From Chrysoperla carnea (Eukaryota; Arthropoda; Insecta; Neuroptera; Chrysopidae): 64,000 nt of DNA. The DNA lies in the NCBI RefSeq assembly GCF_905475395.1, contig NC_058339.1, forward strand, positions 93,692,520-93,756,519, in the 5' to 3' direction. Each line of letters opens with the position of its first letter. Position 1 is the stretch's first letter. The position numbers were made by a program, and so were the translations under genes. Positions 33,405 through 45,400 of the stretch are shown in pieces. A model generated the notes under the pieces. It saw nothing but the letters and a program-made list of their open reading frames with translations. It was not told where the DNA came from and ran no database searches.

Positions 33405-36400
33405 CGAATATTAGCTGTTTTATCAACACCTGTTGCACGCCGTGGACGTTCTAAACATCATTTTATATTAAATAATAATAATAATAATTATGGATCTAAA
33501 TCAATTATTGATAATAAATCATCATCATCAACAACAATTGATAATACAACAACAATATATAATACAACAACAATTATTTATAACAAGAACAATAGTGAAA
33601 GTGATGATAAAAAGATAACACATCATACAAGAAGTGTTAATGATAATGATAATGATAATGAGAATAGTGATAATTATACATTTATCACTGGTACACCACC
33701 ATCATCACAGATGATTGATAATAGATCATCAATTATTATCAATGATAATGATAATGATAATATAATAACAACAACAACAACAAGAACAAGTATACTTGAA
33801 CAACAAGAGTCATATCCATCACATACATATGATGATACTGGAAGTGCAACTGGAATTGTAACTGGTACAAGTCATACACAGTATAATGGAGTTTATGTTG
33901 GTGAGTTTATTAAACAATCTATAATACTATTATTATAAACGTTGAACAGTTTGTTTGTTTGTTTGAACACGTTAATCTATGCAATATTACTAATTGGATT
34001 CGAAAAATTCTTTTTGTATATGAAAGCTTCATTAAAAAATGAAAAGGGACCCATTTTATGAAACGTAAGAGATAGAACAAAAGTTTAAATATAAAAGAAT
34101 TTCCAATAGCTTTTGTTTGAAACATTTTTTCGTAAATATCACTGTTTACCTGTGAGAACGCCCAGAAAATATTCTTCGAAAATTCCTCTCCTCTGAGGTA
34201 ATTTGCTTAGTTAACGCAGCTCCTACGCTACGAATTTTGTTTCTAATTTCTGTGAAAGTCTTTATGGTCAGTAATCAATTTAGTTTTTTTGTAAACGAAA
34301 CTACATACATATTTTTTTGTCCAGATTCTTGATCTTTGACGCAAAAGAAAAACTTTTGAATGAAGATATTTTCAATTTTAGAAAACTGAATTTAGATTTT
34401 CAATCTAATAACTTTTCTTATCTAAAAATTTTCGGACAAAAATGCAAATGTAGATTTCAATAGTACCTACCTATAATACTTATGGTTTCTACCATAAAAT
34501 ACAATAAATATAAATATAATAATAATACCTACAATAATATAAATATAATAATAATATAATGTCTTTTGTATTATATATTGTATTGTATTGTGTTGTATTT
34601 GATATATATTTAAAAGTTAGTTTGTACAACTTCCTTCCTTCTCCATGTTTGTTTTTATACATTTAGTTTATACAGAGTTGTTCAAATATATATTACCACT
34701 TTAACATGACTTCACCATGTATTGAAAAGGCATAAAATAAGAGTAATAATTTCGTAAAATGCCAGTTGATTTAGTGCTAACAAATTTTGGGATAACATGT
34801 TTGTTGTCGTATTTACATGGTAACATCTGATTGTACAACCCTGTATTATAATATTTAGATATATTATGAAAGTACTTTATTATTATTACACTATAGGGGA
34901 GAGTTGGCATGAAACAGCTAACCATGTCTTGACGGCATTTAATTTTTACGTACTGGGTTTTCTTAGAGGACTGTAAACATCGCTTGTCATTAGGTTTCTA
35001 TTAAAAAATTATGAGAGAAATGTTCATAAAAAGTGATATGTTCTTTTTAAAATATTAGATTCTTTCATGACCACTCTCCCTTACAATCATGACAGTGATG
35101 ACAGTCATGACTGTGTACGTATAAGTGTACTCTTGCTGCACTAATATTTTATATCAAAACTAAAATAAAACTTATTACTTTAATAATAAATTTTACAGCA
35201 ATGCAATGCCATATGTTATATATACTTTACAATGGCAGGCAAGTAGAGTCACAATGATCCAAGTATCAGTTTCTTTAAAGTCAAAATTTAATCAAACTTT
35301 TACTTCATAAACAATTTACTTTTTTTTAATACAAACAATTAAAGGGATATTTCGCTATCGTTATTTGTTTGTGATAAATGATAGTTGAAAGTCCCTTGAT
35401 CACAATAAACACAGCACAAAACAAAAAAATATTACCTTACGTCGCTTTCCAAACAGAAAACATAAAAAAATTTTGGTTTTTGATGCTTTTTCGATATTTT
35501 TAGAGCATTATTTTACATTAACGTCATACAAATTGCCTAGTTTACGATATATTAGTAGACTAGTCACATGACAGTCGAACCACTTTAACTTGGATCACTA
35601 TAGTTCTACCGTCTCTAATTATTTATTATTAAAATAAATATAACATATGAGTTTTGATGGCATTGTTGTGTAGTCTTGTTTCTGTTTGTTTATTGTTTAC
35701 TGTTGTTTAATGATTGTTATTGTTGTCATTATTGGTTTGTTTGTATTTATAATAATAAAATATTTATATACAGAATGTCCTACAAATTCTTAGCAAACCT
35801 TTAATGGGATCTTTTTTTCAAAATAATTAAATACAGAAGAATGTTTAAACCATTTCAAATAATTCAAAAAATGTATTTTTAACCCCCGAACTAAAAAAGG
35901 GATGTTATAAGTTTGAACGTTATGTGGCTGTCTGTCTGTGGCATCGTAACACCTAAACGGATGAACCGATTTAAATTTTTTTGGTTTCGTTTGATAGGCT
36001 CCAACGATTTTCATGACATTTAGTATGCAAGGGATTTCTTAGGTGAAAAACCCATCTAGCCAGGTTTCATTTAAAATTAATAACGACCAAAGCTCGATCA
36101 TCCAGGTACTATTAAATAAAATAATGACTTGAATTAATTTTAGCATTCCGTAGCATATAATTTATTGAATTTTGATTTTATTTGTTATAGAATGGGAACA
36201 AACATCAAACAACCACAATTTAAATGATTTTGGAGGGACCAACAATAATAATAATAATAATAATAATATGAAAACAGAAGTGATTCTTCGTGAAGATTTA
36301 ACTGGTCATAATAGTGTGGGGGGTGTAAGTGTAGGTGGCAGTGGAAGTGGAAGTGTTAGTGGTGGTGGTGGTGGTGCTATTGTGAATATAAATAATGTTA

Positions 36401-39400
36401 ATAATGGTGGTGTATTTGTGCCTTCATCGTCAGCAGCTAAAACTTCATTATCAACATTAATTACAACTAATAATAATAATAATAATAATAATACAATAAC
36501 ACCAGTATTTACAACATTACAAGGTATGTTAAGTTTAGTTTTAATATCTATTAAGTACAATTACTTCAATCAACGACCAGAAAAAATGATGAAATCTCTA
36601 AATAATTCGATGAAAATTATGTATTAAGTTTTTGTTAAATCTGTAGATCAAACGTTATATGGTGCCTAGTGGTGCTTTTTGTCCAGGGGGTAGTAACCAT
36701 AAATACTTGATTATAATCATCACTACATATTATAAAACAAAGTAGCTTTTTCTGTCCCTATGTTCCTATGTCCCTATGTACGCTTAAATCTTTGAAACTA
36801 CGCAACGGATTTTGATGCGGTTTTTTTAATAGATAGAGTGATTCAAGAGGAAGGTTTTTATGTATAATACATCCATATTATAGTAGAGTAAGGGGTTGAA
36901 ATAGGGGTTGAAAGGGATATGCTTCAAAAACTAAAAAAGGTGTGCATCGATTAAGCTAAAATATTGACACGATATACAACCAGCTTCAAAGATCTATTGT
37001 TTTTATCTACTTTTAACCTTCGGAGGGTAGAAAGGGGTAGCGAGAAAGTGGGAAGGAATTATTGAATATTTACAAATATACCTAAGTGGGGTATCAAATA
37101 AAAGAGCATGACGTGTACATTACAAAACTGTTATCCCACGCAAGGAAATGTGGAGGGAGGGGTACAAGTGGGAATGTTGCCCAGCAAAGCGGGTAGTTCA
37201 CAGCTAGTAATATAAATAGTAATACTTACATCTATAAAAATAAGTTACATTTTATTAAATTTATATAGTTCTCTGTGTTCATGATTCAATCAATCAGTCA
37301 TGCCAATCAAAATAAATAGTTGATAAACATGCAACACGCGTATGAAGCTACATAAGTTTATAATAAAACTATATGCACATGTAGGTTAATATAATAATAA
37401 ATATAAAAATATGTATTTATTGATTTTTTTTAATAGTTTGTAATAAATTCTTTTTAAATATATGTACAAACATTATAATAGATACATACTTATATAATAT
37501 TTTGGCAACAATTACTTGATATTAACAATATTATTACTATTATTATTATTATTATTTATGATTAGGTTATTGTTGTAAAATAAGTCCAAAATAAACAATA
37601 ATATATCAATTTTAAAATCATATTTAATTTTTTGGCTACAGTTGAAAAATAAAATGTAAATGGAACAAAACAATTCAAGTTTAAATTATAAAACTCTTTT
37701 TTCCATTGAGTAAAATCACTCTTTACAGTCGTTGTCAAGCATTTTAAAATTCTAGTTAGAAAGACATCTTTTGATCATTTAACATCTCCAATAGCCTCAA
37801 TCTGTATAATAAAAAATTTTATCAATCAAAATTTGTGTTTTCTATCAAAATTACATCATACGTTTTAATTTTCAAACATCTGGTAGAAATTGATATCTAA
37901 ACATAGAGGTCATGTGAGAGCTTCAGATAATTTTTTGTTCATGATTTGAAAATATTGTTACGATTATTAAAATTTTAATAAATTATTAATATTTAAAAAT
38001 GAATTTTTTCTGAATTATAAATATGCATATTGTTTTATTATTATATGGTATTTATACAATTAGTTCTTGTAACTAATATTGATATTTAATTCTTTATTTT
38101 ATTAAATAATTTGAATAGTTTTGGCACCTTTGTGAAGATGTAAAATTTTATTTATTTTGATAAAAATATGAATTACATAATTATTAAAATTAGTTTTTAC
38201 AAGTTCAAATTATTTTGATATCAAAATTATTTACATTCAAACAAAAATATCAATTTTAAGGAAATAAAAATTTGAAGGTCATTTATTTAAAATAATATAT
38301 TTTATTTTATAAATTAAAATAACAACTAACTGAATTAAATGTCTAAATATTCTTGTGTATGTTTTAATTATTTATTATAAAATGAATTACTTTTTTTATA
38401 TTTTAAAAGCACAAATTAAAATAATGAACACAGTTTGACATAAGAACTTCATATTAAATTCTATTTTGTTAGAAACATTAATCAACTAATCAACTTATCA
38501 AATAAGTAATCTTAGTGTTAATTATTTGTAGAACACCCTGTAATCATAGTACGTGCTGAAGAAGTATTATTAGTGGTATTGGTGTTAATGATATGGGTGG
38601 CTGCTATTGCATTGTTCTTTAATCGTTGGGGTAAAATACGAATGTTAGAACCATATCAACCAAAGTTTGAACAACAAGCGGCTGCTGGTGGACCTGGAGG
38701 TGCTGGTCATCGTTCTAGTTGTCCAATTGGAACAGGCATTGATTCAGCTGTTAATACGGTAAGTATTTTAACCATCATAATTGTTAAATTGTTGCACACT
38801 TTTTTGGTTTTACCTTCTATGATCAGCGGTTTAGAGTGTGCGTTGATCTGTACGTCAGTCAGTCAGTCATTCAAGACAAAGCATTTTATATGTATAGATA
38901 TAGATAGTAAGATGGTATAAAACTCAATGTGTATGTATGTTTGATCCCAACCATTTATTAATTCTATTCTAGAATGTTCTAAATCTGTTCTATTTGATTC
39001 TATTCAATTGAATTCTATGTAAATAATGATTGTTGTGGTTTATAATTTGATCCAATTTCGGTACAACAATACAAAACCCAAACTAAACTAAATTATAAAT
39101 CATTTATTTTACTTAGTTATCTTCTATCTTGTGTGCTATCATCTCAACTAAATAGACTTAGTTTAGTAGTTATCTATAATTTAATGTTGACTTTGTAGTT
39201 TTAGTAAATTCCTATACAGGCTGTCAACTTAAGTTGGCTACATATGGAAATCTTTTTTATTATAAGGTTTATGGGAAAAAGTTATTTTTTATAAAAAGCT
39301 TTCGAAAATATTAACATTCAGCTATTCATTTTTGACATCAAATGTTCACAAATTGAGAAAATTTGATAGAAATGTTAATGGTCGCTTAGAACTATTGACC

Positions 39401-42400
39401 ATTTCGAGCAGATAAAATAGGAAACTGTTCAAGAAATAACTCTAATAAATATATATAAGAGTATATGTAAAGAATTTTGTAAAAGAAGAATTACATTTAT
39501 GGAAATCGAAAGTGGATTCGTTGAGTTTCCCTTATTCAATATTTTTTTGTTTAGAATTAGTATTCATTTCGAACTTTCTCAATTTTTGAACATGCTGTAT
39601 ATTCGATGTCAAAAGTGATTAGCTGAATGTTTATATTTTTGAAAGCAGAGCTTTTTTTAAACAATAAATTCTTATCGTAAACCTTATAACAAAAAAGTTT
39701 TTCATATGTAACCAACCTAGCGAATATAAGTTTGTTGATGTGATGCTTATTATATTATTGATAATAATTATAAAATAAATATTAATTTGTAATTGATTTT
39801 TATTTTATTATTTACAGGGTTGTTCAATATCTGATTTACGGAAGGTAAGATTTTAATTAATTTAATATTAATTAATTAATTATTAATATTTATAAATTGT
39901 AAATAAATTGGATGAATGATATTGGTTTGTATACAATTATAATATCTATTTATAACAACTTTAAGGATGTATGAGCATGGTAGTGGGGGCACAAATTTAA
40001 AAATAGATATTTTCAATTTTGATGATAAATTTATATTATTACTTGACGATATAAGACGAAAAGTAAGAATAAAATTTTTCGATATCTGGCTTAATTTTCA
40101 AAATATCGAAAATTGAAAATTTTGTTTAATTATTTAGCTTTCGATATTTCGAAAACCAAGACACATATCGAAAAATTTTATTCTTATTTTTCGTTTACAT
40201 TCATGAAGTTATAACAAAATTCATCATCAAAGTTGAAAATAAGATAAAAATAATTTCAACCCTTAATCTACCCTGTTCTTACATCCCTTATATGGACGGT
40301 GACACTTAGTTTTTTTCTTTTCTAATTCATTTCTAATATGTTTACTTTCTATTAAAAAGTTTTTTTTTAATTTGTTTTCATTCATTCCAAATGAAAATTA
40401 TCAAAAACTTCCAAAATATGTCGTTTTTTGAGATTCCTCCATAAGAGCCAATGTATTTTATATCGATTTTTAATGACTTTTTTCTTAAAAATTTGCACGG
40501 ATACCTAAGCTGAAATTTTAACCACATATTCTTTGAGTAAAAGACTACCTACAAACAAATTTTGAGCTTTAAATCAAACATTGTTGTCATGCTCATACAT
40601 CCTTAAGGCAATAAAGTAATAAATATATAAAGTTAAAGAGGGAGACCTCTTTTCCGTTTTGTGGAAAACTGTTTAATCTTGACGACGATTTTACATAATC
40701 ATAACAATTTCAAATGAAAATATTTTCTTGTTTTCATACTTTAAAGAGCACGATTTTATAACTGATTCGGGGTTTTAGTTTCCGAACTTTATTTTTAGTA
40801 TAAATTGAACATTCAAAAGTTTATTTGGAAATAGAATGAGGATAGCATAATGTACTTTCTTCAAAATACAAAAAACCGAATTTTAAAAATAATAAAATCC
40901 CTACTTAAATATCTCTTAAAAACCTTATTTATATGTTTGACAAAAATAATCGAATAAAAAGAAAATTGAACAACTGTAAATATTCTTAGATATGGGTTTC
41001 GATGTAATGAGTTTTGTGTATAAAATTTTATTAAAATTACTGTCAAAGTAAAATAATGCGATTATAAAGTACATATCGAATTGAAGAAGAAAGAAAATAG
41101 GTTTTTTTTTACGAGTAGTTTGACGTTTTAAAGGAAAAATATTGAATTTTGTTTCCTTTTACAAATAGCGTTGAGTTTCCCATTGTCACAACAGCATATC
41201 AAGACTTAAAATATGGATATTGAAGTAACAGTACCATATCTTTCCCATAACTTTTTACAAAATATTTGACGCCCTGACCAAGATAATAAACTTGTAAAAT
41301 GTTAGTTTTTTTGCTCACAAAAATTACACAAGCAAATGTGTTTGTTTACACATGACAGTGTCACATTTAGACTCCTGAACTACTGAACCAATTTTGATGA
41401 AATTTTTACAACTACAAATTAAATTAAACGCCATGCCAGTATATATATTACATTAAATAATTTTATTTAGATTCTTTACTTAAATAACTTAAATAACAAG
41501 CTTTTATCGTGGTCACATTAAATTAGTACCTACTGCAAATAAAATGGTCCCACCTGAAGAATCAAAAATAATTAAAACAATAAACTGTGAATATTTAATG
41601 TTGTTTGTAAAACTTTTGTTATGTCTGTGTGTGTACCTTCTTTTGATAAAATAAGGTCAAGGAAATAAATGACAAAATAAATTGAGTTGAAGTCATCAGT
41701 GTGTTTGTGCTTGTGCTTTAATTCAAGTCAGTTCAGTTCAGTGGACTCACTGGAACTTGAAATTAAATGAAAATCAAGATGAACAACTACGACCACATAT
41801 ATTCTATGTAGTCCTACGGCCACACCTAATATTTGCTGAATCGATTACAAAAAGTTTTAGTTTCCTAGATAACACATCGTCGGATTTTGGGTTCGTTTTG
41901 AACTATTGCACATTTTTTGTTTACCTGCCAATCAACAAACAAATTATAACGTACGATAAGGAACATAGTTGCAATTAAATAAGTAATGGTGATGATGATG
42001 GTGATGGTTCTAGATCTATTGAAGACACAAGTGATTTATTATTTTAAGAAGAACAAAGACATCAAACAACAAACAACAAATAAACTTTTGAAGACTGACT
42101 TGTAAAATAAAACAAACTGCTTATATAAACATGATCTTTACGATTCACACCATTAACTTCCTGAATAATACTGATAACTGGTATAGGACTTAAAAGAAGG
42201 CAGTATCATTTCAGTGCAATGATTATTTTAAATAATACAGGATTTTAAATCCAAAAGGGTCAATTTTGCTAAGAAATTTTTCCTTAAAACATTTCCAAAT
42301 TGAGCCGATTTGATGATTATCGCCATTTTTTTAGTTTTATTTGGGAACGGAATTTTAAATTTACAATTGAAACATAGCTAAGAACAGTCGGCAAAAAAAT

Positions 42401-45400
42401 GAAAATCGGTTCATCCGTTTAAGCGCTATGAAGCTACAAACAGACACACATAGCGGTCAAACTTATAAGACCCTTTCTTTTAGTTCGGGGGTTAAAAATG
42501 GGGACAAACGAACTCACATACAGATATTAAATCAAAAGTTGTGCTTCTACTATTGCTCTGATAATGAAACATAAAGATAGATTTGAATATGAGTTTTCGG
42601 AGTGATTACAAGAACTCGCCTATGATGATGAATAAAGTTGAGTTGAATGATGAATGAATAGAATTAGTTAAATAAATGAAATGTTTGGTAGAAAACGAAG
42701 CATACATAAAATAGAAAATTAAAACAAATGTTTGGTGACATTTTATAAGATTTATTTTATAAAATTTAATTATAATTTAATTTAATTTTAATTTAAATTA
42801 AATTTAATTAAATTAATACAATAAATATATTTTACTAAAATAATTAATATAGACAATATAATATCATACAATAGCGTACTTGTATTGCAGATGTCTACAT
42901 GTCTACATGTCCTATAATCATGTTGCTTTCATTTCGAAACATTCATTTGGAGTGGAGTCCTTACCTATCGAACGTTTGCTTGTTGAGAATTAAAAAGTTA
43001 TGTGATGTGAACATGAACTACTGAAGGATACAACAAAATAAAAATAATTTATAAAATTAAATAATTTTGTAACAGTCATGTAAAAATTTATATCATTTTA
43101 AATAGAGAAGTTACATGTTTTTTTATTTTACTTTTTTTCGAAAGTTTACTAAAAATTACTAAAACAAAACTAAAAAAAAAAATTTTTTTTTAAATTACCT
43201 TTTCATATTTTACAAATGGTTTTTCTAAATATAAATTCAAACGACAGTGACGTCAACACATCGCATTTTGTAACTCCATCTCACGGAGAAATGATAAAAT
43301 AATATAAATAATGATAAATGGTTTGTTTCTCATCTGATTTTCATTATATTATAACGCATATTTCCATAGAAACCGATCGACTCATAGCTTCAACTGTTGT
43401 AAATACGTCACTACCGGTTTCTTTTTATTCATAAATCAAACTATTTCAACTATTTTTCAACTATTTATTTCAACTATTATTTATTAATAATTTACAAAAA
43501 AAGTTAATTAAATACACTTAGGGATGAAATATTCTTTTTTTTATTTATGAATTTGTAATCTATATTTAAACTTTAAATTGATGTAATTCAAAATTGTAAT
43601 TTAATTTTCTGTTGTTGTTATTTCAAATAAGGAAGTAAACAGCATCGAATACCAAAAATAAATTGGATACAAAAATATAACATTTGTTTATTTAGAAGAA
43701 CAAATAAATGTATGCAAATGTACGTGCGTTCATAACACATATGCTACTGAAAAACAAATTTAATTTAAAATTATATAGAAATTTATAAAAAAAATATACA
43801 AAAATTATTATAGAACTACAAACAAAAGGAAAAATAATACAAAACTTTTTATTTAATTAATATTTAATTTAATTTTGAGTGAAATTTATTCGACTTTCAT
43901 CCATTTTATTAAATTAAACCCTCAAGTCAGAATACAATTTTCTTTAATTTTCCCCAAAATTAAATAATTTTATAAATAAGAGATTAGATAGTCAATATAT
44001 TATAACTTACCTGCCTGCATAAGTGCCAAATTTCAAGTTTGTTCGTCAGTTAGATTCGAAGAAAATGGGTGATATCAGTTTGACAGACATGTGTGCACAC
44101 ACAACACAACAATACATTTGTAGGATAAACATATCTTAAAAGGATTTATATAAGACAGGCAATAGTTAAAAGGATTATTGTTTAAATATACAGGATGTTC
44201 AAGAAATTAGATTAAGATTATTTTAAGAACAGTCAGAAATTTAGGGTATAATGAAGCCATGTGATCTTGTGTAACGATTTGATAACTAACGTAACTTTTA
44301 CCTTCAAAGATGTAGATACTTATGTAGTTGTCTTAGAATCTGAACTAAGATGTGTATCTCTAAGCTTCCATTTTAAACTTTAAAGTTAATTTAATGTTGG
44401 TACACTATGATGTAATACACTCACCCCAATTATATAATTGACTCTCTGTATAATAATATAAAAGAACAACAAATACATTTAGTAGACACAGAATACAGCT
44501 AGAGAGTCTAGAAAGATATTTATTTGTTTGTGATGTGACAACTATACATAAGATTTGTATGTCATAAGATTATTATGTTATGTCAGTGATAAATTACATA
44601 AACATAATAAATAATTACATAAATATAAAATATTATGTTATCACATATTCATTCATGTACAGCTAGCTCACCAGTCATCACTGATAGCTATTATTTATTA
44701 CAACTAAATTATTAAATAAGAAGTACTTTTAATTTCTTTACTCTATTTTATGTTGAAAATTACATATGAGCAGCACACCTCTATCACTAAAGTCATATTC
44801 TACCCACAGATTATACTTTATTACATAAATAACTAGGCAACTCTATTGAACATGAATGTTTGTTCAAAAGCTCCTTGGACTTAGCCACTTACAGTGAACT
44901 ATTAAAATAATGACAGCAATTAGGTATTATTTGAATTATTTCTATTCAGTTTATCATTTTTTTTTTCAGAATACACACAAAAGAAATTTTACCTTACAAT
45001 TAGATACATATCGATAGATACAATATTTATATTATTTATTGATATAGATATAGATTTGAATTATATTATTTGTATCTATATTTAGATAATAAATATCCAT
45101 CCATTCATGTGGTTTATTTTATACAGGGTGTCCTAAAAGTACCGCGCGCTTTTGTTGCATCAAGTACAAAATAAAATTCTAAGAAGAAAAATCCTCTTCC
45201 TTTTTTTGGATCCAATGCACGGATAGTTAGCTATTAATTAAAATAGGCAACCAATCCGAAGCATTGTAACTAAAAATTATAACCACTAGACTGACTAATT
45301 AATGATTTTCGATAGATTAAAAATAAATAAATAAGTAATTATTATTGATATTAAAACAAAAATCTTTTTTAAAAGCATTGAATAATTAATTTTAAACAGT

